This document shows positions 17,425 to 27,891 of a DNA stretch of 64,000 bases, in pieces. The translations under genes and the position numbers were made by a program. Positions within the stretch are counted from its first letter, which is position 1. The number at the start of each line of letters is the position of its first letter. Below the pieces are notes generated by a model. It saw only the letters and a list, made by a program, of their open reading frames with translations, had not been told where the DNA came from and searched no databases. The stretch lies in the NCBI RefSeq assembly GCF_019443405.1, contig NZ_CP080376.1, positions 2,170,001-2,234,000 of the forward strand. Reading direction: 5' to 3'. Source of the stretch: Brevundimonas sp. PAMC22021 (GTDB lineage Bacteria > Pseudomonadota > Alphaproteobacteria > Caulobacterales > Caulobacteraceae).

Positions 17425-17753
17425 ACGGTTACCTGTTTCTGGCCGGCGCCATCGTGGCCGAGGTGATCGCCACCACCGCCCTGAAGGCGTCGGACGGCTT
17501 CACCCGTCTGGTCCCGTCGGTGATCACGGCCGTCGGCTATGCGGTCGCCTTCTATCTGCTGTCGCAGGTGCTGAAGACCATCCCGACCGGCGTCGCCTAC
17601 GCCATCTGGTCGGGCGCAGGCATCGTGCTGATCACCCTAATTGCCTGGCTGGGATTCGGTCAAAAGGTGGATGCGGCAGCTATCGCCGGCATGGTCCTGA
17701 TCGTGGCCGGCGTCGTGGTCATCAACGTCTTCTCCAAAGCCCAAGCGCACTAG
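17421..17753 (+). CDS. Small multidrug resistance (SMR/EmrE-type) transporter
   Basis: 110 residues, four membrane helices, the canonical SMR size. The essential membrane glutamate is present at residue 14 ([16 protein letters not shown]), and the [15 protein letters not shown] helix matches the EmrE substrate-binding region. The family exchanges protons for cationic drugs. The reading frame is open upstream to 17280, but ATG at 17421 gives the family length and overlaps the DUF983 stop by four bases. Confidence 0.92.
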   Translation: MNGYLFLAGAIVAEVIATTALKASDGFTRLVPSVITAVGYAVAFYLLSQVLKTIPTGVAYAIWSGAGIVLITLIAWLGFGQKVDAAAIAGMVLIVAGVVVINVFSKAQAH

Positions 17754-17779
17754 GATCAGGCGCACCAGGATCAGGCGCA

Positions 17780-18355
17780 TCAGGGCTCGACGATCGTCAG
17801 CTCCGGCCAGCGCGCCTTGGCCCGCTCCACCACGCGGTTCCAGTCCTTGGCCAAGGGCCTGAACGGATTAGGCCGGATCACCATGTCGAACACGTCCGCC
17901 AGCCCGAATGGCGCGACAACCGTCAGCGCGTCGTCCGCCTCAAGCCGCACGCCCACGGCGAACGCCGGCGCCACGAAGCGGGCCAATGCCTCGCCCGTGC
18001 TGTCCAGGGGCCCGTAGGCCTCGCCGAACTTGGCCGGAAACCACAGCGGCACTCGCGCCTGGTTGCGCACTTCGACCCGTTCACGCAGACCGGGCTCAAA
18101 GGCGTCGGCCACACGCCGGATCACCGCATCCTCGGCGTCCCACGAGGTGTCGGGATCGAAATAGCCGATGTCGAAATCCTTGACGCCCTGCCCCGGCGGC
18201 CTGCCGGTCAGAGCGTTCCAAACCGACTGGTAGACCGCGCCGGAGAAGACCAGCCAGTCCGGCGGGTCGAGGTCGCGCATCGTCCTCAGCACCGTCATCA
18301 GGTCGGGATCGGCCCGAACGATCTCGATCAGCCGCTGTTCCAGGGAATCGCTCAT
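17780..18355 (-). CDS. Nucleotidyltransferase-like protein (DUF925/COG3575 type)
   Basis: 191 residues. An N-terminal helix is followed by WLVFSGAVYQSVWNALTG and VKDFDIGYFD, a DxD-like pair typical of minimal nucleotidyltransferases. The C-terminal part (FGLADVFDMVIRPNP) closes the fold. The substrate is unknown. It is convergent with the SMR gene and divergent from the VOC gene at 18409. Confidence 0.8.
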   Translation of the reverse strand: MSDSLEQRLIEIVRADPDLMTVLRTMRDLDPPDWLVFSGAVYQSVWNALTGRPPGQGVKDFDIGYFDPDTSWDAEDAVIRRVADAFEPGLRERVEVRNQARVPLWFPAKFGEAYGPLDSTGEALARFVAPAFAVGVRLEADDALTVVAPFGLADVFDMVIRPNPFRPLAKDWNRVVERAKARWPELTIVEP

Positions 18356-18408
18356 CCCGCATCCAATAAGGCCCCGCCTCGTTGATCGGGAGAGGAAAGG
18401 AGGCGTCC

Positions 18409-18759
18409 ATGTCGATCGCCAAGGTTTACGCCAATCTGTCGTGCCGGGACCTGAACACCAGCACGCGCTGGTTCACGGCCCTGTTCGGGCGCGATCCGGA
18501 CACTGCGCCGATGGCCGGCCTGCACGAATGGGACTGCGGCTCCGGCGGGCTTCAGCTGTATGAAAAGCCCGAGCACGCGGGCGCCGGCACCCTGACCCTG
18601 ATCGTCGATGACATCGCGGCCGAACGCGCGCGGCTGGATGCGGCGGGCCTGGTGGTGGCCGAGGTCGAGGCGGCCGACTACACCACCATCATGCGGCTGC
18701 GCGATCCGGACGGGAACCTGGTGGTGCTGGCCCAGCCGAACCCCGCGGCCGGCGCCTAA
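18409..18759 (+). CDS. VOC (glyoxalase/bleomycin-resistance-like) family protein
   Basis: 116 residues, one VOC domain: AKVYANLSCRDLNTSTRWF, GTLTLIVDDI and RLRDPDGNLVVLAQP are the characteristic beta-alpha-beta-beta-beta segments. The strong site GGAAAGGAGG, ending 7 bases ahead, fixes ATG at 18409; a TTG at 18382 is in frame but has no such site. Substrate unknown. The end overlaps the convergent thiD gene by four bases. Confidence 0.85.
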   Translation: MSIAKVYANLSCRDLNTSTRWFTALFGRDPDTAPMAGLHEWDCGSGGLQLYEKPEHAGAGTLTLIVDDIAAERARLDAAGLVVAEVEAADYTTIMRLRDPDGNLVVLAQPNPAAGA

Positions 18760-19556
18760 CCCCTGACCGGCCAGGCGTGGTCCAGCGGACCGTGGCCGCC
18801 GCCGAGGCCCGGCGCGAGGCGGATCGCCTCGCCGACATAGGCCCAGGCTTCGGCCACCGCGACCTCCAGCGGGCGGCCCATCGCCAGCCCCGCCGCACAG
18901 GCGCTGGCCAGGGTGCAGCCGGTGCCGTGGGTATGGCGGGTGTCGATCCGCTCGCTTTCCAGCACCGTCTCGCCGTGGCCGGTGAGCAGCAGGTCGATCA
19001 CGACGGGGCCCGGCACGTGGCCGCCCTTCATCAGAACCGCCCGGGCGCCCAGCTTCAGCAGCGCCTCCCCCGCCCGCCTCTGCCCGTCCAGATCGGCGAC
19101 CTCCAGACCCGTCAGGGCCTCGGCCTCGGGCGCATTGGGGGTCAGAAGCGCCGCACGCGGGATCATCAGGCGCGCGACCGCCTGCACCGCCTCGTCCGGC
19201 AGCAGCGGATGACCGCCTTTGGCCACCATCACCGGATCGACCACGGCCGGCGCCTTGGCCTCGTCCAGCAAGGCGGCGACGGTTTCCACCACCTCGACCG
19301 AGCCGAGCATGCCGGTCTTCACCGCATCCGCGCCGATGTCGTCCAGCACAGCGCGCGCCTGGGCCGCGATCAGATCCAGCGATAGCGGATGCACGCCGTG
19401 GACGCCCAGCGTGTTCTGCACGGTGATCGCGGTGATGGCGGTCGCGGCGAACCCGCCCATCATGGTCACCGCCTTGATGTCGGCCTGAACGCCAGCTCCG
19501 CCGCCTGAGTCCGAGCCGGCGATAATCAGAACGCGGCCCAAAGGACTGATCGCCAT
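18756..19556 (-). CDS. thiD: Hydroxymethylpyrimidine/phosphomethylpyrimidine kinase
   Basis: 266 residues from ATG at 19556. ThiD phosphorylates HMP and HMP-P in thiamine synthesis. Motifs: VLIIAGSDSGGGAGVQADIK near the N-terminus, GMLGSVEVVE, VVDPVMVAKGGHPLL, and the ATP-binding HTHGTGCTLASACAAGL near the C-terminus. A much longer frame to 19892 covers the adjacent SMR gene and is ignored. The start overlaps the stop of that gene by one base (TGATG). Confidence 0.94.
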   Translation of the reverse strand: MAISPLGRVLIIAGSDSGGGAGVQADIKAVTMMGGFAATAITAITVQNTLGVHGVHPLSLDLIAAQARAVLDDIGADAVKTGMLGSVEVVETVAALLDEAKAPAVVDPVMVAKGGHPLLPDEAVQAVARLMIPRAALLTPNAPEAEALTGLEVADLDGQRRAGEALLKLGARAVLMKGGHVPGPVVIDLLLTGHGETVLESERIDTRHTHGTGCTLASACAAGLAMGRPLEVAVAEAWAYVGEAIRLAPGLGGGHGPLDHAWPVRG

Positions 19557-19897
19557 CAGTGCGCCCCTGAGAACAGCTTCAGGCCGACAATGCCGGAAAC
19601 GATCAGCAGGATGCAGACAAGGCGCACCGCCGTGGCCGGCTCGCCATAGACCAGGATGCCCACGCTCGCCGCGCCCACCGCGCCGATGCCGGTCCAGATG
19701 GCGTAGGCGGTGCCGATCGGCAGCCGCTGGGTCGCCACCCACAGCAGGAACATGCTGGCCCCAAGCGCCGCCAGCACGCCCAGCGACGTCAGCGGCCGGC
19801 TGGGCCCGACGTTCTTCAGGCCGGACGCCCAGAGCACTTCCAGAACACCGGCGACGACTAGCGTCAGCCACGGATTGATCGACATTATCCAAGTCAT
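19556..19897 (-). CDS. SMR-family guanidinium exporter-like protein (Gdx/SugE type)
   Basis: 113 residues from ATG at 19897 (or 109 from ATG at 19885). Four membrane helices with the essential glutamate in VVAGVLEVLWASGLK. The segment GTAYAIWTGIGAVGAASVG matches SugE/Gdx more closely than EmrE, which suggests guanidinium rather than drug export. It is coupled to thiD. The four 12-bp repeats that end the preceding gene lie directly upstream, so its leader is unusual. Confidence 0.88.
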   Translation of the reverse strand: MTWIMSINPWLTLVVAGVLEVLWASGLKNVGPSRPLTSLGVLAALGASMFLLWVATQRLPIGTAYAIWTGIGAVGAASVGILVYGEPATAVRLVCILLIVSGIVGLKLFSGAH

Positions 19898-19937
19898 GCC
19901 CGGGACATGGGACAAGCCGGGACCAAGGGCAAGCCGC

Positions 19938-19985
19938 AGATCAGCCCAGAGGTCGGGCCAGAGATCAGGCCAGAGATCAGGCCAG
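19938..19985. repeat. Four 12-bp tandem repeats across a stop codon
   Basis: Four consecutive units, AGATCAGCCCAG, AGGTCGGGCCAG, AGATCAGGCCAG, AGATCAGGCCAG, the last two identical. The array contains the stop codon of the DUF486 gene (19977-19979) and continues into the leader of the Gdx-like gene. Because the unit is a multiple of three, gain or loss of a copy keeps frame. Confidence 0.9.
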
Positions 19986-20330
19986 CGGCCCCTTGAAGAT
20001 GAAGAAGGCGCCCAGCGCAATGAAGCCGAAGCCGACCAGATGGTTCACCGTCAGCTTCTCGCCGAGGTACAGCACCGAAAAGCCCGCGAAGACCGCGAGG
20101 GTGATCACCTCCTGCATCGTCTTCAGCTCCGCGGCCGAATAGACCTGATGGCCGATGCGGTTGGCCGGCACCGCCAGCCAGTATTCGAAGAACGCCACGC
20201 CCCAGCTGGTCATTACCGCGATCCACAACGGCTTGGGATTGCCCTTCAGATGGCCATACCAGGCAAAGGTCATAAAGAGGTTGGACGCGACCAGCAGCAG
20301 GATCGGCGACAGGTAAGGGCTTACGGGCAT
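19977..20330 (-). CDS. DUF486 (DMT superfamily) membrane protein
   Basis: 117 residues from ATG at 20330, four predicted membrane helices (LSPILLLVASNLFMTFAWYG, WIAVMTSWGVAFFEYWLAVP, ITLAVFAGFSVLYLG, HLVGFGFIALGAFFIF). The pattern NPKPLWIAVMTSWGVAFFEY is typical of DUF486, half-size relatives of drug/metabolite transporters with no known substrate. The start is 7 bases after the folP stop. Its last codons lie in the 12-bp tandem repeat. Confidence 0.87.
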   Translation of the reverse strand: MPVSPYLSPILLLVASNLFMTFAWYGHLKGNPKPLWIAVMTSWGVAFFEYWLAVPANRIGHQVYSAAELKTMQEVITLAVFAGFSVLYLGEKLTVNHLVGFGFIALGAFFIFKGPLA

Positions 20331-20337
20331 CGCGGTC

Positions 20338-21168
20338 TCAGTCCAGAAGCGGGCGAGCGACACGCGAGGCCTCGACCGCCGTCTGCACCTTCAGCGCCTG
20401 AACCGTCTCGCGCACGTCGTGGACCCGCACCATGCGGGCGCCGCGCCGCGCCGCCTCCAGCGCCAGCGCCAGCGAGCCGCCCAGCCGGTCGCCGGCCTCC
20501 ACCGCCGTGTCGTCGATGGCGCGGATCGTGCGCTTGCGGCTGGCGGCGTAGAGAACGGGAAACCCCGTCTCCGCCAGCACGTCCAGCCGCGCGGTCAGGT
20601 CCAGGTTGTGCTGCAACGTCTTGCCGAAGCCGATGCCCGGATCGAGCCAGATGCGCTCGGCGGCCACGCCGGCGTCCATCGCGGCCTGCGCCCGCGCGAC
20701 CAGATGATCGCGCACCTCGGCCACCACGTCGCCATAGCGCGGATCGTCTTGCATGGTGCGCGGCTCGCCCTTCATGTGCATCAGCACCACCTCGCAGCCC
20801 AGCTCGGCGGCGATGCCGGCGCCATCGTGAGAATGGCCGAGCGCGGTGACGTCGTTCCACATCGTCGCCCCGGCAGCAACGGCGGCACGCACCACGCCCG
20901 GCTTCATGGTGTCGATGCTGATGCGGCCGCCCCAGCGTGCGCGGACGCGTTCGATCACCGGCGCGGTGCGGTTGATCTCCTCGGCCTCGCCGACCGGCTC
21001 TGCGCCCGGCCGGGTGCTTTCGCCGCCGATGTCCAGCACGTCCGCGCCCTGCCCGGCCAACCGCAGCGCATGGTCCGTCGCCGCCTCCACCGACGCCCAG
21101 CGCCCGCCGTCGGAAAAGCTGTCGGGCGTGACGTTGACGATGCCCATGACGAGAGGCCGCATGGTCAT
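20338..21168 (-). CDS. folP: Dihydropteroate synthase
   Basis: 276 residues from ATG at 21168. FolP condenses p-aminobenzoate with dihydropterin pyrophosphate in folate synthesis and is the target of sulfonamides. Motifs: MGIVNVTPDSFSDGG (residues 8-22), DVLDIGGESTRPGA (44-57), SIDTMKPGVVRAA, LDPGIGFGKT and the C-terminal RVHDVRETVQAL. The start overlaps the stop of the upstream YdeI-like gene by four bases (ATGA). Confidence 0.95.
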   Translation of the reverse strand: MTMRPLVMGIVNVTPDSFSDGGRWASVEAATDHALRLAGQGADVLDIGGESTRPGAEPVGEAEEINRTAPVIERVRARWGGRISIDTMKPGVVRAAVAAGATMWNDVTALGHSHDGAGIAAELGCEVVLMHMKGEPRTMQDDPRYGDVVAEVRDHLVARAQAAMDAGVAAERIWLDPGIGFGKTLQHNLDLTARLDVLAETGFPVLYAASRKRTIRAIDDTAVEAGDRLGGSLALALEAARRGARMVRVHDVRETVQALKVQTAVEASRVARPLLD

Positions 21169-21761
21169 GGGGTCTTCTGCGGATAGACCGTCTCGCCGCG
21201 CTTCAGCATGGCAACAAGCCTTTCGAGGGCGCGGGCGCGTCCGGCGGGCGTCTTCGGCGCCTCGGTGCGGAAGATCAGCGCAAAACGATTCTGCGCGGTC
21301 AAGCCTTCGAACATCGCTCGCGCGCCGGGTTCGGCGTCGATGGCCGCCAGCAGGTCGTCCGGCGCGACCGCGCCGCGGATTCGGTAGGCGGCCTCCCACC
21401 GGCCGTCCGCCTTGGCCGCCTCGACCTGTGCGAGCCCGTGCGCCGTCATACGGCCGTCGGCGATCAGCCGTTCGACGTTGGCGACATTGACCTGGCTCCA
21501 GACGCTCTTTTTGCCGCGAGGGGTGAACCTCTGAAGGAAGCTGACCTCGTCCAGACCCTTGCGCACGGAATCGATCCAGCCCCAGCACAAGGCCTCGTCA
21601 ACGGCCTCGGCCCAGGTGACCGAAGCCACGCCCGACCTGACCTTGAACATGCGAACCCACACCTCGGATTCGGACATGTGGCGCCCGGCGAGCCAGTCGC
21701 CGAACGCCGCGCTGTTTTCGAAGGCGCGGATCCGGTCCGGGTCTACGACGATCGGCGCCAT
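21165..21761 (-). CDS. YdeI/OmdA-like protein
   Basis: 198 residues. The blocks SEVWVRMFKVRSG, TWAEAVDEALCWGWIDS and RFTPRGKKSVWSQVNV are those of the YdeI/OmpD-associated family, small proteins of unclear biochemistry linked to peptide or bacteriocin tolerance. The C-terminal GRARALERLVAMLKRGETVYP is the usual helical tail. It is translationally coupled to folP, with no obvious functional link. Confidence 0.85.
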   Translation of the reverse strand: MAPIVVDPDRIRAFENSAAFGDWLAGRHMSESEVWVRMFKVRSGVASVTWAEAVDEALCWGWIDSVRKGLDEVSFLQRFTPRGKKSVWSQVNVANVERLIADGRMTAHGLAQVEAAKADGRWEAAYRIRGAVAPDDLLAAIDAEPGARAMFEGLTAQNRFALIFRTEAPKTPAGRARALERLVAMLKRGETVYPQKTP

Positions 21762-21815
21762 TCGCCCTCCGCGCGATCAGGCCCGCCGCCGTCGCCGGTC
21801 GGCGGGCCCAGAGCC

Positions 21816-23763
<1,948 letters not shown>

Positions 23764-23777
<14 letters not shown>

Positions 23778-25119
23778 TGATGTCCTCGGTCGTCCAGCAG
23801 TCGTCCCCCGACCGCCGGTCCATGTGTTCTGCGCCAAGACATAGGGGGTTCCAAGGCCCTTCGCCATCTGCGGGCGAACGCAGATCGTCCTCATGCGTCG
23901 TTTCGCCCGACGCCCGGCTGAGCGCCAGACGCAGTCGCTGCGCCGTCAGCCCGCGAACGGACACCGCCTCGGAGCTCAGGACCGGGCCGCTTTTTTCATG
24001 CATCAGCACCGGCCAGGACGCGCGGGCCGGCGCCGGCAGACGCGACAGGCACGCACGGTCAAGGTCCGACAACTGCGCCATCCGCCCCTGCGCCGCCGCG
24101 ACCGCCCAGCCCGGCTCGCGCGCCTGCAGCTCGATCCGCCCGTCCCAGACCGTCGCCGTGCCCGGCTGCAGGACCAGAGGCTCCGCCGCCCGCCGCCTCA
24201 GCTCGCCGGCCTCCCGCAGGATCGCCAAATCCGGCCCCTTCGCCTCCAGACGCGCCCCGGACAGGGTGGCCACGAAGTCTTCGCCCGACGCCAACCGGCT
24301 CATCAGGGCCTGCAGCTGTTCTCTCCGCGGCTGCGCCTCTCCGCCGCCCGCACAGACCAGCGCCGCCGCCAAGGCTTGGCGGCCGACCTGACGCGCGCAG
24401 CGGAAGCCTTCGCCGTCGATGGCTTGCGGAGGGTCGCCCAACAGCGGGCGTCGCGCCGAACCGACCGCGGCGGCGGCCTCCCCGGCTAGAGCGAGGCGGG
24501 CGCGGGCGCGTCCATACCGGGGATCGTCATTGGCCGGATCGTCGATCCAGCTGCTGCCCCGTGGGCCCAGCCAGCGCCGCAGCGGCTCGCGCCGCTCGGC
24601 CAGCATCGGGCGCAACAGCATCAGCCCGCGCCCTTGCGGCCACACGGGCGACGGCGACCATTCGCGCATGCGGCCCAGCGTCGAGCCCCGCGCGCGCATC
24701 CATTCGGCCTCGTCCACATCGTCGGCGGTGTGGCCGAACAGGACCACGCGGGCGCCCGCGTGTCGGGCCGCGTCGGCGATCAGGCGGTGTCGCGCCAGGC
24801 GCGCGGCGGCCGTAAGCCCCGTCTCCGGCTTTGGCCCCTGCCAGGCCAGCGCCCGCCACTCGGCGCCGCAACGACGGGCCTGCGCCCCTGCGAACGCAGT
24901 CCACTCGCCGCTGAGCGGATGCAGTCCGTGGTCAACCGTTAGGGCCAGCAGCCGCCGCCCGCGATCCTTGGCCCAAACCGAGGCGATCTGCAGCAGCGCC
25001 AGAGAGTCGCCGCCGCCGGACAGGGCGACGCACACCGGCGCGTCGATGTTGCGGCTCAGGCGCGCATCCAGCCGGGCGCAGACCCGCGCTTCGAGGTCCG
25101 GTTCGATCAGGCGGCGCAC
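23764..25119 (-). CDS. tilS: tRNA(Ile)-lysidine synthetase
   Basis: About 451 residues if the GTG at 25119 is used. TilS converts cytidine 34 of tRNA-Ile(CAU) to lysidine, which prevents AUA being read as methionine. The PP-loop SGGGDS is at residues 34-39, followed by [16 protein letters not shown] and [18 protein letters not shown]. The C-terminal half is less conserved, as usual. The frame extends to 25209 inside cpoB; GTG at 25119 is 13 bases into the cpoB end and leaves a normal N-terminus. tilS between cpoB/pal and ftsH is the conserved alphaproteobacterial order. Confidence 0.9.
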
Positions 25120-25940
25120 GCCGCGCGGGTGCGGGTCTGGGTCGCGCGGGTCTTCAGCGCGGCGGGGGCTTCCGGATAGCGGCGCGTGAACTCCGACAGG
25201 GCCGCGCACCCTTGCGTCTTGCGGTCGGTGGCCAGAAGCGCGTCCGCCAGCTTCAGCGTCGCCTCCGGCGCCCAGGCGGTCTTGGGCCAGTCCTTCAGCG
25301 CGGCGGCGTAGTAGGACACCGCATTCGCCCGGTCGTTGGCCTGAACGCTGAGGTCGCCCAGACGCAGATTGGCCTCGCGCGCCTCGGCCGCCTCCGGCCA
25401 GGTCACGATCAGCGTCTCCAGCGCCCGCACGCCGCGCGGCCGGTCGCTCGACAGCAGCCGCACCGCCGCCGCCAGGTCGCCCGGCGCGGCGCCTGTGGGA
25501 GAGTTGGCCACGATGGGAGCGTTCAGTTCGGCTTCAGTCTCCAACTTCCCCACCCGCTCTTCCGCCTGCGCCAGGCGGGTGCGCAGGGTCTCGTTCGCCC
25601 GCTGGGTTTCATCAAGCTGGAAGGTCAGGCGCTCGCCGTCGGCGTTCACCCGCTGAAAGGTCTGCTCCAGATCCTGCAGCCGCTGGTCCATGGCCGCGAC
25701 GCGCCCCTGCAGCGCGACCACCTCGGGGTCCGGCTGCACCAGCACGGGCTCGCCCGCCGCGTTCCGCTGCGTCAGCGCGCGCTCCAGCCGACGAACGTTG
25801 CGGTCCAGCTGATCCAGGCGGCGCACGTCCCACTGGATCGCCGGCAGAGGCGCGGTCTGGGCGACCACCGCGCCGCCGATCAGGCAGACGCCGACGGCCG
25901 TCATGGCCAAAACGCGGGGAGACACGGAAAGCTTGATCAT
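25107..25940 (-). CDS. cpoB: Tol-Pal system protein CpoB/YbgF
   Basis: 277 residues from ATG at 25940. Signal peptide (MIKLSVSPRVLAMTAVGVC, cleaved near VAQ). Then a coiled-coil trimerisation region (VVALQGRVAAMDQRLQDLEQ, QRANETLRTRLAQAEERVGK), and a C-terminal TPR domain (ALETLIVTWPEAAEA, ALLATDRKTQGCAAL). CpoB sits in the periplasm and links Tol-Pal constriction to peptidoglycan synthesis. It is the last gene of the Tol-Pal group and overlaps tilS. Confidence 0.92.
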   Translation of the reverse strand: MIKLSVSPRVLAMTAVGVCLIGGAVVAQTAPLPAIQWDVRRLDQLDRNVRRLERALTQRNAAGEPVLVQPDPEVVALQGRVAAMDQRLQDLEQTFQRVNADGERLTFQLDETQRANETLRTRLAQAEERVGKLETEAELNAPIVANSPTGAAPGDLAAAVRLLSSDRPRGVRALETLIVTWPEAAEAREANLRLGDLSVQANDRANAVSYYAAALKDWPKTAWAPEATLKLADALLATDRKTQGCAALSEFTRRYPEAPAALKTRATQTRTRAACAA

Positions 25941-25992
25941 GGCCGGATTGCTCCCACCGATTTGCGGCGCGGGCAAGGCCCGGAATACGCCC

Positions 25993-27078
25993 TCAGTGAC
26001 CGAGGCCCAGATAGACGATGGCGGCGACGAACAGGCTCACGACGATGGTGCTGAAGTTCAGCAGGAACATCGTTCGCCAGCCGGCCGACCACCACGACAG
26101 GCCATAGGCGCCCTTCAGCTGGGCGAACATGTGCACGGGGACCGCCAGCATGGCCAGAAAGGCGGCGGGCACGGCCAGACCAGGGATCATGCCCGCCAGC
26201 ACCAGCGCCATCAGCAGCATGGCCATGAAAGTCAGTGAATACAGAACAAAAACGCCGTGGTCGTACAGAGTAAAGCCGCGTCGCCACAAGAACAGCAGGG
26301 CCATGAACGGGATCGACAGCGGCACCAGCAGAAAGGCAAACTTGTAGATCGTCTGCTGCAGCTTGTAGAGCGCCAAGTCGGGATTCTGCAGCTTCTTGAC
26401 CAGCACTCCGCCTAGGCCCTTGCCACGAATTCTGTTCTCGGCCGCCATATCCTTGATCTGGGCCTGCCAGCTGCCGGGCTTCAGGCCGTCTGCGCGGCCG
26501 TCGCGCGCCTCCTGCTCCATGCCGGTCAGCCGCGCCCTTTCCTGTGCGACCAGAAACTCGGCGCCCTTCAGCGCCTCCTGCGCGATGCGACCGTCCTGTT
26601 GCGCCATCTCGGCCCGGACCTGGGTCAGCGCGGTCTCTGCCTCCTGCACGTCCTGACGCTGCTCGGCGATCCGTTCGGTCATCGGCTGCTCCTCCGCCTC
26701 GCGATGCGGGGCGAAGGTCAGGGCGAAGAACATGACGAAAATTGTGAATAAAAACATCGCCAGCGGCGAGACATAGCGCGTGCGCCTGCCCTCCACCCAT
26801 TCGCGCGTCAGCCGGCCGGGGTTGAAGGCCAAAAGCGGCAGGGTGCGCCACACGCGGGCGTCGAAATGCATGACGCCGTGCAGCAGCTCCTCGCCGAGGT
26901 GCAGCAGGGTCCGGTGCGTATGCGCGGGCTGGCCGCATTCCGGGCAGAACTTGCTGGACACCTCCGCCCCGCAGTCGGCGCAGCGATGCCCCGCCTCGCC
27001 CGCATGGCCCGCAGGTCTTTCGATCGCGCCGGCGATCAGCCCCGCCGACACCATGCCGCCCGCCGCATCCACGTCCAT
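25993..27078 (-). CDS. DUF3667-like membrane protein with N-terminal zinc ribbon
   Basis: 361 residues from ATG at 27078; the frame is open far upstream but in a region covered by pal. A zinc-ribbon-like CADCG / FCPECG motif lies at about residues 33-49. It is followed by a conserved HLGEELLHGVMHFDARVW block and an RTRYVSPLAMFLFTIFVMF helix. A charged, probably coiled region (EEQPMTERIAEQRQDVQEAE) leads into four membrane helices. The layout is that of DUF3667, function unknown. It sits between pal and cpoB, 52 bases upstream of cpoB, which is unusual in an otherwise standard Tol-Pal order. Confidence 0.8.
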   Translation of the reverse strand: MDVDAAGGMVSAGLIAGAIERPAGHAGEAGHRCADCGAEVSSKFCPECGQPAHTHRTLLHLGEELLHGVMHFDARVWRTLPLLAFNPGRLTREWVEGRRTRYVSPLAMFLFTIFVMFFALTFAPHREAEEQPMTERIAEQRQDVQEAETALTQVRAEMAQQDGRIAQEALKGAEFLVAQERARLTGMEQEARDGRADGLKPGSWQAQIKDMAAENRIRGKGLGGVLVKKLQNPDLALYKLQQTIYKFAFLLVPLSIPFMALLFLWRRGFTLYDHGVFVLYSLTFMAMLLMALVLAGMIPGLAVPAAFLAMLAVPVHMFAQLKGAYGLSWWSAGWRTMFLLNFSTIVVSLFVAAIVYLGLGH

Positions 27079-27145
27079 GACGATCCCCCCGAACCTCGGG
27101 ACCGATCTAGCCGCCCATCCTCGTCTGCGACAAGCCGCCGCAACG

Positions 27146-27175
27146 AAAAGAGGCGCCGGCCGCAGCCGACGCCTC
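27146..27175 (-). terminator. Intrinsic terminator after pal
   Basis: On the minus strand GAGGCGTCGGC-TGCG-GCCGGCGCCTC forms an 11-bp stem with one mismatch, followed by TTTT. It begins 26 bases past the pal stop, so the DUF3667 gene probably has its own promoter or depends on readthrough. Confidence 0.8.
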
Positions 27176-27200
27176 TTCACGCTGGACCTGCTCTGCGTCC

Positions 27201-27776
27201 TTAGCGCTGGGCGCCGGAGACGATGGCGGTGTGGGCGTTGCGGTTGCGGGCGAAGGAGTCTTCGGTCGATCCTTCCGCGATGGGCCGTTCCTTGCCGTAG
27301 CTGATGGTGTCGATCCGACCGGCCGGGATGCCGCGATTGATCAGATAGGTGCGAACCGCCTCGGCGCGGCGCGCGGCCAGCGCCAGGTTGTATTCGCGCG
27401 TTCCGCGTTCGTCGGCGTTGCCTTCGATCCGCACCGCGACGCCGGGATAACGCTGCAGCCACTGGGCCTGGGCGTCCAGGCGCGGAAAGGCCTCGGGACG
27501 CACCTCATAGCTGTCGAGGTCGAAGTAGACGCGGTCGCCGACGTTGACCACGAAGTCCTGCTCCGACCCCGGCGCGCCGGCGATGCTTCCGCCCGTGACC
27601 GGCCCGGTCGGCGCGGTCGGATAGGCCGGGTTGGTCGCGGGGCCGGACGGCACGGCGCCGGCGTCAGGCGTGGCGCCCTGCGCGGGCGGGCGACGGTTGC
27701 AGGCGGCCATGGCGGCGACGGCCACGCCGATCAGGGCCAGACGGCCCAGGCGGGACTTGGAAGCGGCGGACATCAT
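27201..27776 (-). CDS. pal: Peptidoglycan-associated lipoprotein Pal
   Basis: 191 residues. Lipoprotein signal (LGRLALIGVAVAAMAAC) with the acylated cysteine at the end of the lipobox, then a Pro/Gly-rich linker. The OmpA-like domain contains YFDLDSYEVRPEAFPRLDAQ and the peptidoglycan-binding GNADERGTREYNLALAARRA. Pal anchors the outer membrane to the cell wall and is recruited by TolA/TolB at division. Start is ATG at 27776, or 27773 as the second codon is also ATG. It follows tolB by 115 bases. Confidence 0.95.
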   Translation of the reverse strand: MMSAASKSRLGRLALIGVAVAAMAACNRRPPAQGATPDAGAVPSGPATNPAYPTAPTGPVTGGSIAGAPGSEQDFVVNVGDRVYFDLDSYEVRPEAFPRLDAQAQWLQRYPGVAVRIEGNADERGTREYNLALAARRAEAVRTYLINRGIPAGRIDTISYGKERPIAEGSTEDSFARNRNAHTAIVSGAQR

Positions 27777-27891
27777 GATGGGGTCGTCTCCTGAAGGTTC
27801 TTCTTTTTGAGGACGGCGGCCTCAAGCTTTGGCGTTGCAGTCTGCGCGAGGCCCGTGGCGCGCGCCATAGGCCTAACGCAGGATTGATCAA

